A DNA stretch of 64,000 bases, taken from NCBI GenBank assembly GCA_002205965.3, contig NADL03000683.1, positions 186,001-250,000 on the forward strand, given 5' to 3'. Positions within the stretch are counted from its first letter, which is position 1. Each line of letters starts with the position of its first letter. The translations under genes were made by a program, and so were the position numbers. This DNA comes from Kappaphycus alvarezii (Eukaryota; Rhodophyta; Florideophyceae; Gigartinales; Solieriaceae). Positions 35,241 to 46,510 of this stretch are shown piece by piece. The notes under the pieces were generated by a model. It had not been told where the DNA came from. It worked only from the letters and a program-made list of their open reading frames with translations, and did no database searches.

Positions 35241-35731
35241 AATGAAAGTTATTGTACCAGGGAAAGGGGCGCGCAGGGAATCAAACGGCAGGGATCGAAA
35301 CGTGAAGTTTGGCGTGTTTGGCGCAGAAGGTAGGTGAGGTGAGGGGCGGGGAGGCGTCGGGCGAGGTTGCGTTCTAGTGTTGCGATTCGGAGAACACTCA
35401 GCACATGTGCATCAAGCACGCATCTTGTTGTTCCGTTCGAATGCTGCCGCTCCATAAAGTACAGTACATTGTAGCCCAGCGGCACATCTGCCCCACCCGG
35501 AAGTATCCGTGGTCATTCCTGCATTTCAGTACTGTGGGTATACGCACAACCATTTCTCGGATTGCTTTATTTCGGCAAACGCATGAGGGGCCGTACCGGA
35601 CTGTTTCGCTTCACAAGCGAAGCGAAAATGACTCGATTACAATGCCTCAGTAACTCAACTATTTCAACTTGCGTAACCCTGCAATGCTCCTCGTTCCCAA
35701 CCTTGACCAACCAATTCTCCCCCTCACAACC

Positions 35732-37017
35732 ATGGACGACACCCATCCTAACATCCGTCGCGTCAATATTCATCCACCCAAGCCACCCCTCCCCTCCTCG
35801 GCCAATTGCACCAACTCATAACTCGTGCCACCCAGCAGCTTCTCTCTCACCATCCCCCGCCCCTCAAACCAATCTACTACCTTTCCAACACTCCCCAATC
35901 CCCCATATCCATTCTCCGTATCTCCTACCTTGCCTCCCTTTCCTTTACCCACCTCGTTCAAAACCGTCTCATCACCAAACGCGACATATATTACCTTTCC
36001 CCGCTTCTCTTTCCCAACACCGCTCTTGTCGACCGTGCTTTAAATTCCCTTGCCAAACTCCTCTGCGTGTTTCGCAACGACCTCAACATCGTTGCCGCTC
36101 CGAAGGGCCTCGTCGCTGGAAACCTCACCTTTATTGACGAATCCGGCCTCGCATGTCGACGTTTCCATGTTCGGTGCCCACCCATGTATCATTCCCTCCC
36201 GACCGGAGCGTATGCTCCACATAGCCACCGACGCCTGCGCCGTAGTTGTGTAAGTTTTTGTCTACTGCTACCACATATCTGATTTCCCAATTCTCCTTGC
36301 GGAGAAAGATATTTGAAACTCACAATGCATGCAGCCTCGAGAAAGAATCCACGTTTCATTCACTGCTTAACGAGCCAGCTGCCAGGCAACTTATTCACAC
36401 TTGCATCTTTATTACCGGAAAAGGTACTCTCTAGTGTCGCCACTTGGCCTTCTTCCTAGCCATCTGCCCTTCAACTCAGCACATATCGCTTCGTTGCTAA
36501 CTATACTACGTTTCCCCAATCTCTCGTCTCAATTTGGCCAGGATACCCGGATCTCGCCACTCGTTCATTTCTCAACCGAATCTCCAACACTCAACAGTCA
36601 CGAGGTCTTGACCTAACCACTTACATCCTCACTGATGCTGATCCCCACGGCTTATCCATTGCTATGTGCTATATGACCGACCTTGAGTCCCCTCATGTCG
36701 TCTGGATAGGCGTCCGACCCTCGGATAATGGCAGCCTTTTCAACCTCAACCCATCCTCCCTTCTCCCCATTACTGCACGAGAATACGCATTAATGAATGG
36801 TTTGGTTGACCGCATCCTGCACGCTGGCCCTGATTTACAGCCACGACTCAGTTCTCTTCGGGAAGAGATATCCTTCTTGCGAACAACCAAGGTTAAGTTT
36901 GAAATAGAGGCTCTGGCCGTAGACAATTTCAAGTGCGAGGAATCCACCTTGCTCAGATATCTACTTCTGCGCACACAGGAGGAGCACGAAAATGCCTCTG
37001 CTAGCCTCCATACCTAG
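35732..37017 (+). CDS. SPO11: SPO11, meiotic DNA double-strand-break transesterase (Topo VI A family)
   Basis: SPO11 makes the DNA breaks that start meiotic recombination, through a tyrosine that becomes covalently joined to the DNA 5' end. The sequence shows TKRDIYY, with the catalytic tyrosine pair at 35,989-35,994, then APKGLVAGN, and the Toprim residues LEKES (about 36,336) and DADPHG (36,634-36,651), followed by WIGVRPSD and PLT/REY-type C-terminal motifs. Three coding segments join through two short GT-AG introns, and the last two exons read cleanly to a TAG at 37,015. The N-terminus is uncertain. The ATG at 35,732 (MDDTHPNIRR) is in a different frame from the catalytic body, which is open from about 35,752, so a small unrecognised intron or a frame error lies near 35,790. 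It converges on DML1 with about 48 bp between stops. A meiosis gene implies a sexual cycle. Confidence 0.92.
36250..36334 (+). other. SPO11 intron 1 (85 bp)
   Basis: Donor GTAAGT at 36,250 and acceptor GCAG ending at 36,334. Removal joins GT to C, giving a Val codon in the conserved VVLEKES Toprim motif. Confidence 0.85.
36424..36541 (+). other. SPO11 intron 2 (118 bp)
   Basis: Begins GTACTC and ends CCAG at 36,541, with a branch-like TGCTAAC near 36,494-36,500. Removal restores ITGKGYPDLATR, a highly conserved SPO11 motif. Confidence 0.85.
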
Positions 37018-37065
37018 CCAGTCACGCTTTCCTTCCAGCCTGGACAGGTTTTAAGAGTCAACAAC

Positions 37066-38605
37066 TCATATTGATAAATAATCTGTCGCCAGACCTTCCA
37101 GCGTTTCGGCCAACTCTCGTAGTTCCTCATCTTCCACACCTGCGAGCTGTGCTGCTGTTTTTCGTGATGCCGGCTTGATTACCTCACCCAAAGCACTCAA
37201 CGCAACGTGTCCTTCCGATCTTATCGTCGCCAAGCCGACAGCAGCCCCAATCTGCTCGACATCGGCAGGCCCACCATCACTGTGCTTGTCGCCAGAATCT
37301 ATATTGCCAGTATCCGTGTAACTTCTTTCCAACGTGGGGTCCAGGATTCTGGGAAATGGTACTGGTACTGTGATTGGCGCTGCTACATTCGTGTAGATAG
37401 GCAAGGAGTACCCCAGTCCACGGGCAGATGTTATCTCAGCTGCTATGCTTCTCAATCCAGCCGTCGCTGTGCCGTTACGTGCGCGTTTCGTGCTCTTGCC
37501 CTCGTGTGCACCTCTGACAGACTGACAGAACCCGGGGTAGAAAACAAGCTGTTCTTAAAATCAATTTTCTTAAGCATTGGTGGAAAGTTGCAACCTACGG
37601 CACCATAGATTGCAAATGATGTGGGCTGTAACCCGCTGGTAAATCCAGCGAGTGATAGATTCTGCTGCAACGGAGTCAGCGCGGTATACATTGCAGTTCC
37701 TAGAATAGCTGATGAGTGAAACAGGTTATGTTTTTCTACATGAAGCAAGGGAATCCTCTCCACGGTTCTTGTGACAAACGGCACGTACTCAGCCGAAAGA
37801 TCAACGCATGTGGCGACGAGTTTGGCTTCATTCTGTGCTTGCAGCCTATCACGCGGCAATCGACTCGAGTAGCCACGCTTCGCATCGTGGGTTCCAAATA
37901 CGAGCATGGGAGACGTAGTCCAAGTTCGTCTTGCAAATGCTTCAAGTAGACGTCTGCAAACCCTGCATACGCATCGTCGGCATTCGCGATAATGGATAAG
38001 CCACCAAATGAATCGCATTCCTCCACAAAGTATCTCAAGTGCTCGTAAGTATCCTCCACGACAGAAGACACCGCGATTTCAGAACCAATTTCGAACACGC
38101 TCATCTCCGCCACTCTGTGATGAACACCCTGTAAAGGGACACATGTTCTTGGGTGAAACCTTGTCTTCAAGTAATCTGACCAGTACGTAACCTTGCTCAT
38201 AACTGGCACTTCCTCCTCTTCACCGCATTTCTCCCCTCGCTCTTCAGCTAGCAACTGCTCGATGTATGGACTAGGCTGAATTGGATCCCTGGCATATCGT
38301 TGTACGTTTTTTGACCATACCGGTTGAACCACGTAGTCATCCTCGCGCCCCACTAAAACACTTCCCTCGTCTGTAGAGAGTGCCCCAAATGCACCATCTG
38401 CGTCTATGACTTGAAGCCGTGGTGCATATTGCAAACCACGCTTCGCAGCACGGGACCCCGGCGAAACTTCACGGAAGAACGTAGTCGGCGCTAACTCTCG
38501 TTGGAGGGGCGGTGTGGCGAGGTACTCGTCGTGGATATTCCAAAAGTGGGCACCCACGTAGTTGGCAGATGTGCCAATTTGCAAACTCACGACATCGCGC
38601 TTCAT
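37066..38605 (-). CDS. DML1: DML1/Misato family protein (tubulin-like)
   Basis: Misato/DML1 proteins have a tubulin/FtsZ-like fold and are linked in yeast and animals to mitochondrial inheritance and morphology. The start ATG (38,603-38,605) gives MKRDVVSLQIG followed by NYVGAHFWNIHDEY, the family's N-terminal signature. VTYWSDYLKTRFHPRT, GGLSIIANADDAYAGFADVYLKHL and PMLVFGTHD follow in the expected order, and a C-terminal segment ends at 37,066. As given, the frame changes twice: near 37,935 (one base, around CTCCC) and near 37,480 (two extra bases before GKSTKRARNG). About 510 codons is normal for the family. It is divergent from the CCB-like gene and convergent with SPO11. Confidence 0.88.
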
Positions 38606-38980
38606 TTGGGGAGATGGCTGATCGGACACAGTGAGTCCATGGTAAGCGGCACTTCTGTTGAACGGCGTTTGTGACGTCGAGCACCACCAATCATCAAATA
38701 CTTGGACAATTTGTACCGTAAAAAAATTGGTTCATGGAAAACGACCGTCACATACTTTAGACGGTTCTATTGCGCAGTCATGTACTGTACTGTATATCAT
38801 ACTTTGCATGACTGCATGTTGTCGGGCTGACTATTGCTCGAGCCAAGCAAGACGTGCAGAAGACGTATTAAATCGAAATTGGAATCCACACAAATCGCCT
38901 CTGCAAACAGTAAACTTGACAAACGTTCTCAGCGGCACCAACCTTCGACTAGGCTCTGTATCAGTCAGCACTACCAGATA
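38606..38980. promoter_or_regulatory. Divergent promoter between DML1 and the CCB-like gene
   Basis: A 375-bp gap between two start codons that point away from each other. At its centre (38,781-38,796) is TGTACTGTACTGTATA, the palindromic motif found upstream of other host genes. No TATA box stands out. Confidence 0.5.
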
Positions 38981-39759
38981 ATGCAGTCGGGAAGCACATG
39001 TTTTATCACGGCGGTGTCACCGCAGTTGACACAGAGTTACTTTCTGCGGAGAGGCGCAAATCTACAGCGGCTGCAACAACCGCGAATTTCGACTCGCCCA
39101 GCACGTGCAGTGCGAATGTCTCTCCCTCCAACGTCCCTTCCGTCAAACCTCTCTGCTGTCCCTCTGCTCATTTCCGACATTTCGGACGTGAATAAGGGTC
39201 CGTTGCTCGCCACTGCATTTGTATTCTTTCTAACCTTCTGGGGAGGCATTTCTTTTGTGAAAGGGTCAACCAAACCGCGTATTACACAAGCGTCGTTCAC
39301 CCTGCGACAACCTGCCGCAGATTTAGCAAAGAGCACGGCAAGGTACTTGATGGAACGGTCGTTTGTGGCAGACCTTGAGAAGGATGGACGTGATGGCGTT
39401 GTCACGTTCACGGCCAGGTTCGGGCGAGCAGCAGTGTGGCATCGATTCTTGTTGCGGTGGCGGCAAGCGGGATTTGGTCTGCGAGTTACATTCTCAATTT
39501 CATCCTGCCAGAGAATCTGCAGAGCCCGTACTGGGGCCTGTTGACTTTGTTGTCGTTTGCAGTGGTGCCATGGTATTGGAAGCAGGCGAACAGAACAGAG
39601 GAGGTCAAAGTCATGGTTGAACAGGAGGGTGAGTTGAGTAAGCTCTATGTGAAGGGTCATCGAGATGAAATTGAGTCTATGGAATCGGCATTTCAGTGGA
39701 AGAGAGATGAACCGGTTTACGAGGGGAGGAAGGGACTGAAGGTTCCGACACAAAGGTGA
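38981..39759 (+). CDS. CCB2/CCB4-like plastid cofactor-assembly protein (cytochrome b6f heme attachment)
   Basis: CCB2/CCB4 proteins of plastids and cyanobacteria assist covalent binding of heme ci to cytochrome b6 at the stromal face of the thylakoid. Visible features, in order: a Ser/Arg-rich N-terminus lacking acidic residues (MQSGSTCFITAVS...), consistent with a plastid transit peptide; one membrane segment (TAFVFFLTFWGGISFV) followed by KGSTKPRITQ; a domain with ARYLMERSF and VTFTARF; two more hydrophobic segments (SILVAVAASGIWSASYIL and WGLLTLLSFAVVPWYW); and a C-terminal VKGHRDEIESM. The order matches the cyanobacterial family pattern as I recall it. A frame change near 39,437 separates the two halves. 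This is the window's best evidence for a photosynthetic host. Confidence 0.72.
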
Positions 39760-40736
39760 AGGCGCCAGAGGCTCAAACTACGGAGGTGTAAATGCGATAG
39801 TTTTATTATGGGGCCGAGGTTATTCTTCTGCCTGTCAAGTTGCAAACAGTGTTAATGGGCTGGTTGAGACCAAGTTTTTCACAAAGCCGCGGAGGTGGTT
39901 AGGTTTGTGTGCCCGCGATGAACGGCTGGTTCATTTTTCAGGTGCGGGGACTTCGCACGAGGTATACATTCGTTCAGCCACGTAAACTACCTTCTAACGG
40001 GCTTTGTCATCGGGATTAGAACGGTTCGGGCTTGGGTGTCTCGCCGTTCATCGGCTGGGAGTTTTAAAAGACAGGTCTATTTCCTTTGTTGCGATGATGG
40101 GTCTATGTTATCTACGAGGAGCAAAGTGCGGTACCGTTGAGTTTCCTGTGCGTATCACACGCTTTCCTTGGGAGTCTGTTCATGAGGGGATGCTTGCGTC
40201 GCCCCGAAACATACCCCATGAGGGAGCTGGACCCCGGGTCGTCATCTGCTGTCGACGACGACCGCAGCCTCGAAGACCACATGATATCTGATGCGTCTGC
40301 AAGTTGGCGGCATTTGATCCCTTCACACAGACCGCTTCACTGCGAGTACTTCGGGTTTTACTCGTACAGTAATACCGTATCTTCGCTGGTGGAAAATTCC
40401 CAGCCTGAGCTTCCCCTCACAGCCAGTAAGTTTCGGAGAACCCCAAAAAAAGTAATTAAATTGAAGTAAACTTCATACAAAATCCTTTTGAGTACATGTA
40501 CAGTAATCTCTGTGATGGCGGCGGCGTACAGTACTACAGACGGGCAGAATGCAGATCAATTACTGTACTTGTTTGCGAAGGCTGCATTGCTACGCAGTTC
40601 AGGACGCAAGTTACCCCATTTCTATCATCTGAACCTCCTTGCTGTCGTCGAGACCATCACTCAACTTTCTTCGCTAGCTTCCTCCCGGACTTCAATTATC
40701 TGCGCGGCGCTTCACAAAAAGGATTGCGGTACAAAG
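39760..40736. other. Intergenic region upstream of NOC1
   Basis: Two overlapping plus-strand frames (40,004-40,291 and 40,137-40,469, about 100 codons each) resemble no family I know. GTACATGTACAGTAA (40,492-40,506), GTACAGTACTA (40,527-40,537) and TTACTGTACTT (40,560) precede NOC1. A small unannotated gene cannot be excluded. Confidence 0.4.
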
Positions 40737-43506
40737 ATGGGTCGCCGCGCCGCGAAAAACTCAGACACGCATCCACTGGCTCTCCATCAGCTACCTGGAC
40801 AACTGCTAACCGAGGAGGATCTAGAGAGTGATCATTGGTACGACTGCTTTCCCGAATGGCCCGTCTTCTCTGAGGGCGGGTTACGTGCGACGGTTGACTC
40901 TTGGCGGCAGGTTGCAGCCGAGGCGCTAGGCTCCGCTTCACGGGCCTATGAGAAAAATGTTGGGGCGACCACAGGAGAAAAGCCGGGCGTTGGCTCGAGA
41001 GCAGACGGCTGGGGACCGCATCGCGGCTGTGACTTTGCTGGTTCAGGAAAGCCCGTTGCATCGTTTGGATGAGTTGAGGACTTTGCTTGGTTATGCTCAG
41101 AAAAAGGGCAGGAAGGAAAGTGAACCTGCCATTGAAGCGATTAAGGATTTGATGGTTAATAATTTATTGCCGGATAGACGTCTGGTGCAGTTTGAAGATC
41201 GGGAGTGGCAATGCGGGAGGATGGCCATTTCGAAACGGCATCTGATTTATGCGCTGTTCGAGGATGAACTGAAGACCGTCTACGAAGAGTTTTTACAAGT
41301 GCTGGAGCAGCGGGGGAACGATGATGTCACGCATTTCAAAACGAGAGCGGTAAAGACCATCTTTGACTTGCTGGTTGCAAAACCAGAGAGGGAAAAGGCC
41401 TTGTTGGCGATGCTTGTTAACAAATTGGGCGATCCAGAGAGGAAAGTGTCCTCCACGGCGTCGTACAATTTATCGCAACTCATTCAGAAGTATCATCCAC
41501 AAATGAGGCTCGTGGTGGTAAAGGAGGTTGAGCATTTGTTGCTGCGACCCAACATAACTCGCAAGGCTCAGTACTTTGCAATTATCTTTCTAAACCAGAT
41601 TCCACTCAGCGGTGAGGACGTAGAACTCGCCCGAAAGTTGTTGAAAATCTACATGGACTTGTTCAAGGCCTACATCACCACTGATCTCAAATTTGAACAG
41701 GCAACCGCACAGTGCGGAAGCCTCATGCAGAGTTCAAGAGAAGGAAGGATAATCCAAAACGAAAAAAGAAGAAGGCAGTTCTACACAAAGTCTCAACGGA
41801 GGCAGAGCAAAGCCGGCTGATGGGTGCACTACTTATCGGTGCGAACAGGGCTTTCCCGTACAGTGAACCAGACCAGGATGAAACTTCTTATGAGGAACAC
41901 TACAACACTCTCTATCGAGTTGCGCATTCTCCGGCCCTCGGTCCCGCGACCCAAGCGTTGGCTTTCCTGTTCCAGGTATCGCAAAGTCAGTCTACTCAAA
42001 GCGATCGTTTCTATCGAGCCTTGTATTCACGTATTAACGATGCCACGGAGGCAGGTGAGCCGAGGCAAGCTCGATTTCTTAGCCTTTTGCTCAAAGCTAT
42101 GCGTGCGGACATCGACTCGAGGCGCCTTAAAGCCTACATGAAAAGACTTCTCCAGGCAAGCTTGTACGGTACTGCATCGTTCGCTGGAGCTTGTGCATTG
42201 GTCTTGTCTGAGTGCTTCAAGGGCCAAAAACTGGGCCCTGAAGTCTTATATATCTCTTGCAGAGAGCTGGGATACAGAGGAAAACTTTGTTGACGCCGAC
42301 AGAGTGGCGGAAGACCCCCAAAAAGAAGATCCCATGGGTGAGGATGATGAGGAAGCAGACGAGTCTGGCCCTGACCATAGATCATTACCAGCAAATGAAT
42401 CTACACCGGTTGAGCCAAAACCGAATGGCTTGCGAAGAGCGATGCGAAATATGATCCAAAGAGTAGAGATCCGCAGTACTCGGGAGCAGAGGGTAGCTCC
42501 TTATGGGAGCTGGTGGCCCTCTGCTCCCATTTCCATCCCAGTGTGTCAATGTTCGCCAAGACAATGTGCGTGGAGCTCAAAAATGTACGGTATGATAGCG
42601 ACCCCTTGCAGGATTTCTCTATGATTGCCTTTCTTGACAAATTCAGCTACAAGAAGGCGAAGACGCGTCTCGCTAAATCGCTATATGGAAAAAGGTCCAG
42701 CCGATACAATGCCAATCCAGTGGCAAACTCACGAGAGTTTCAGGAGCTTGCGGAGGCAGGGGACGTTGGCGAAGATGAGAAGTTTTTCGCACGCTTCTTC
42801 ACTCAGAATCCAAGTAGAATTAAGAGCGAGGTACTCGAAGACGCAAATGAACTAGGTCATGAAGGTTTTGGAGCAGACTCAGAAGAGGAAGCTTTCGAGG
42901 AAGCGGTGAGAGAAGAGATGAAGCGCCTTGGAGCTGATGAAGGATTTACATCAAAGGGAATCACCCATTATGTTGCCGACGTTGATGATGACGATCAGGA
43001 CGAGATGAAAGCCTTTGCAGAAGCCTTTAAGGATGAATTGCTTCCTTCGGAAGAGGAGAATGAAGTCGATGGCCCGCCATCGATCCATCTGACGCGGTAG
43101 AGATGCCGGGTGATGATGAGGGTGAGGTAGTTCCTCTTGCTGCATTCGAAGATCCGGAGAGCGATGAGCCAACACCGTTAGTACCTGATGTTGCAAACTT
43201 GGGGTGGAGAGCAGGCATAATCATCGCGAGAAATCAAAGTCATGTGGCACTCATGGAAAAAAGAGCGTGTTTGCCGCTGCGGAAAACTATGAGCTGGCCA
43301 TTGCGCTCGGCAAGAGATTAGCAGGGAAGCCACCGAGCAGGGAGAACCTGCTCTTCATTCTGAAGATCGCAAGGAATCACGAAAGCGAAAAGCACCTCAC
43401 GAAAACACTGGAAGACGAAGCAAACGACGTCACGCGAAAAGAACCACAACTAGCTCACCAAATTCGCAGAATGCAGCTAGATGATATTCATGTGGAACGT
43501 CTTTAA
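40737..43506 (+). CDS. NOC1: NOC1/MAK21/CEBPZ ribosome-biogenesis factor
   Basis: NOC1 (yeast Mak21, human CEBPZ) works with Noc2 in the nucleolus on early 60S pre-ribosomes. In order: LTEEDLESDHWYDCFPEW; TAGDRIAAVTLLVQESPLHRLDELRTL; NKLGDPERKVSSTASYNLSQL; FAIIFLNQIPLSGEDVELA; LIGANRAFPYSEPDQDE; FLSLLLKAMRADI with RRLKAYMKRLLQASL; an acidic linker; YDPKSRDPQYSGAEGSSLWEL; LCSHFHPSVSMFAKTM; SDPLQDFSMIAFLDKFSYK; and an acidic tail ending KKSVFAAAENYE. These are the diagnostic CBF/MAK21 blocks. The start ATG at 40,737 is chosen because homology begins soon after. The frame changes about five times (near 40,950 in an A-run, 41,700, 42,240, 42,450 and 43,100-43,250). Its TAA at 43,504-43,506 overlaps the BUB3 stop on the other strand. 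Confidence 0.9.
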
Positions 43507-44516
43507 CTATCAATGAAAGTTACGTAGAGGAGTTGGCCTGTTTGTTTTTTCGACCTCCTCCTTTGCCTTTCTCGTAACAATGCAGGCGTCGTCCACGTTA
43601 CACACATGAACCTCGTCAGGAGGGCATCCTTCTCTCCCTCCTCAAATGTGTATGACACCGCGACAGCAACTCTCTCACTGGAGTGTCAAAGTCAACACAA
43701 CTCACACTCGTTGGCCATCTTCCCCATTGCATAATTCTCTTCCTCGCATCGCCGTCCCAAAACGCAAATATACCGTCGCCACCCGCCGTCGCAAAGCTTC
43801 CATACTTTTGATTATGGGCAACCCAATTGACGGGAAAGGCCATACCATCCATGCGATGACATTTGAAAGAGAAGCCGGTTCCGTCACTAAAGCGAGCGAC
43901 GGCAACACGTCCCTCTGTGCTTCCACAACGTATTGGTCACCATTATTTGATACACTGAGACCGCGAAGTTGATAGCTCAACGTTGGTGGCTCACGCTCGT
44001 ACACGACTGCGTCTGGCTTACGAGTATCCAGCAGACAGACCTTTCTCTTTGAGGTGGCATATGCAACAGAATGTTGACCAGCGCGACAAAGGGCGTAGAT
44101 CTTTCCAGATGTTTCCAAAGTAGAAATAGGTTGACGAGCTTTGAAATCCCATAGCCTGATAATGGCATCCCAACCACCAGAAACTAAAATTTGGTCGTTG
44201 ACCAACGCGAGGGCACGCGCTGCAGCAGTGTGTTTACCGAGAGGGAGCAGGTTGGTCAGGGAGGTTGGAGTTAGGTTGCATGTGAGAACGGCACCTGTGA
44301 GAGAGGCGGTGGCAAGACTGGAATTTGACAACCATATGAAATCAAGGAGAGGATGACGGTGAGTGGTTTCTGAGATTTGAAGACCGGATTCGGCGTTGTG
44401 GATGGCAAGGGTTCCGGCCCAGGTTGTTAGGAGAGAGATGTGGATTGGGGGTTGAAGGAGACACGGGTGACGCCATCGGGAGGCAGGGGTGATATTGAGG
44501 TGGTTGGTGGGGGCAT
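43503..44516 (-). CDS. BUB3: BUB3 spindle-checkpoint WD40 protein
   Basis: BUB3 is a seven-bladed WD40 protein that brings BUB1/BUBR1 to kinetochores. From the ATG at 44,514-44,516 the sequence reads MPPPTTSISPLPPDGVTRVSF, then LLTTWAGTLAIHN, VLTCNL, ALALVNDQILVSGGWDAIIRLWDFK, KIYALCRAGQHSVAYATSKRKVCLLDTRK, TLSYQLRGLSVSNNGDQYVV, GSTEGRVAVARF, AFPVNWVAHNQKYGSFATAGGDGIFAFWD and WPTSVSCVDFD, ending VSYTFEEGEKD and a stop at 43,503-43,505. The TEGRVAV and FATAGGDG/FWD motifs are typical of BUB3. About 335 codons matches the family. Frame changes lie near 44,436 (a TC repeat), 43,930 and 43,680. It is convergent with NOC1, and the two stop codons overlap by two bases. A TACAGTAC motif lies about 58 bp upstream. 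Confidence 0.88.
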
Positions 44517-44573
44517 GGCTGGTGAGGGCTTTCGTAGCGGAAAGTGAATCACGGACGGGGTGCAATATCAGAT

Positions 44574-44594
44574 GTACAGTGCGTAGTACAGTAC
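44574..44594. promoter_or_regulatory. TACAGTAC motif upstream of BUB3
   Basis: GTACAGT and GTACAGTAC words 58-78 bp upstream of the BUB3 start codon, comparable to motifs near other host genes in the window. Confidence 0.4.
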
Positions 44595-44639
44595 GCATTG
44601 CTCGCACGGCGGGTTCCGACCGACACTGTCGCAGTGGTT

Positions 44640-46510
44640 CCACCTGCTTGCCAAGACCGCTCTTTGCCCCGAGGCTGGTGTCACTGGCATCGGAGTGTGC
44701 CGAAACTGGTCAATCGCGTAGCAAACGTAGACCTCTGCGATTCTGTTCTCCCCCTTCTTTCCGCTGCGACCCTCCTCCCACTGCAGCCCAAGCCAGGAAA
44801 GATTCGTCCCATTGCGGTCGGCTCTGTATTCCTGCGCCTGGTCACGAAGACGCTACTCCCGTCGGCTGTTGATGACTCCCGTGCCTTTTTGGCCCCCTTC
44901 TAAACGGCCAATGGTATCAAGGCTGGCGTGGATGCTATCGTCCATGACGTGTGCACCATGCTTCGACGGGTCTCATCGGACCCCAACGTTGCCACCGTCC
45001 TCATCGATGCCTGCAACGCCTTCAACTGCATTGATAGGCAAACAATGCTGGGCATACCGCCATCCTGTGCCCCTCGCTCGCTCGATTTGCAAGCACAGTA
45101 TCAGTTCGCTCCCGAACACCGTTAATAGTTTCAAATCGCAAGCAGGCAATTCCCTCTAGCGCTCAAAGAAATCAGCAGGAAATTCATGCGAGCATGATGC
45201 TTTTCTCCTTGACGATCCAGCCGCTCATTCGACGGATCGCCGAAAAGGAGGGCATCATATTGAATCAGTGGTATGGCGATGACGGCACATTAGTTGGGTC
45301 ACTCGACGGTCTACGGCGAGCCCTCCGGTCTCTTACGCTCTTTGGCCCGTCCCACGGTCTCTGCACTAACCACCGCAAGACCCGCATCTCCTGGCCGCAC
45401 ACTTTGCCAGTGGTCCGCGCGGCCTTCCTGGCCGAGTTTCCGCTCTCGGAATGCCCCGGCGACGGTTTTGAGGTTCTCGGGGTCCCTTTGGGTAACGCTG
45501 CCTTCACCCTGGCGCTGCCAGAACAGGTCCTGGACCCCCTGGCCAGTTTCCACATGCACCGCCTATGCGCCTCGGCATGCCGTGTAATTCACGCGTTTCG
45601 GCTTGTTGACACTCAGCACGCCGTTGGGCCTGCAGCAGAGTTGACTCTCTGCAGCGGTCCCCCATGTCGCGCTCCATAACGTCTCAATAACGGATGACTC
45701 CTGGGAACAAGCGTGTCTCCCCCTCCGTCGTGGAAGGCATGGGTCCTCCACGATCGGTTCCTCCTTGCGCAGGGCTATCGCTGCCAGCATTCTGGACGCT
45801 GCCCCGCCCGCTTACGCGCGGCCGCCTACGCTACACCTCGCTCTGTCGCCGTACTTGGGAAACGCACTCGTGGCGATAGATCCTTCCTGGGCAACCAAGC
45901 ACGCTCGTCTCTGCTCAACTTTGTCCGCCAGATCCAAGGCGATCCGAATGTCACCAACCTAAGCGCTCTTGACCCTGCCTCCTTTGCTGACATGCCCGTC
46001 AATCTAAATCGGGCACAGCAACAGGCCAAGCCAAAGGTGTTGTGGGAAGAAGACCTATGGAAGAGAGTGCCCCGTCCCAGCTGCCACTGCGGGGAACCTA
46101 CCCGTCACCGCATACGCGGCCTGGCCTTTCGTCACGGCGCTGCCGCGGCTTTCCTATTGGCGCACCCCACCACTGCAATAGTGTCGTCGGAGCACTGGTG
46201 TCGCTGGAGCACTGGTGTTGCCGGAGCACCAGAGCATCATGCTGCGCATGCACCTCGGTCTCCCAGCTTACACAGACTCGTTGCCTTTGAAATGCCATCT
46301 CTGCCAAAAGGACCTAGCTGTTCACGGTGACAATGCCGCAGACCGCTGCGTCTCAGAGTTTGGACGCATTCACCGCCACAGCTCCGCCCGCAACGTGTTC
46401 CCGTGGCACGCGTTCTGCTCCTCCCTCCTGGATTAGGAGTTCAAAGTCCAGAATCTCGTCCGGGGTATGGACCTTTAGGGCAGCCAACATCCTCCTCGGG
46501 CAACCCCCCA
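44640..46510 (+). mobile_element. RLE LINE fragment: reverse transcriptase to endonuclease
   Basis: A degenerate non-LTR retrotransposon running plus-strand. The frame near 44,780-44,900 has GKIRPIAVGSVFLRLVTK (RT entry motif), 44,928-45,125 has VATVLIDACNAFN, and 45,194-45,679 has LLFSLTIQPLIRR-like sequence and an intact catalytic YGDD (45,272-45,283). Then come MPVNLNRAQQQ, RIRGLAFR, a zinc knuckle CHLC...NAADRC and the start of the endonuclease region, truncated near 46,510. Several frame breaks are present. It begins within about 100 bp of the BUB3 upstream motif. Confidence 0.85.

Larger units (their letters stand above)
34339..35731. other. Intergenic tract with palindromic pentamer repeats
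   Basis: Holds no recognised gene apart from the LINE scrap at 35,095-35,240. It contains three clusters of TACAGTAC/TACTGTAC (34,431-34,474; 34,771-34,790; 34,878-34,925) and a smaller one at 35,459-35,469. Short frames here are not convincing. Confidence 0.55.
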
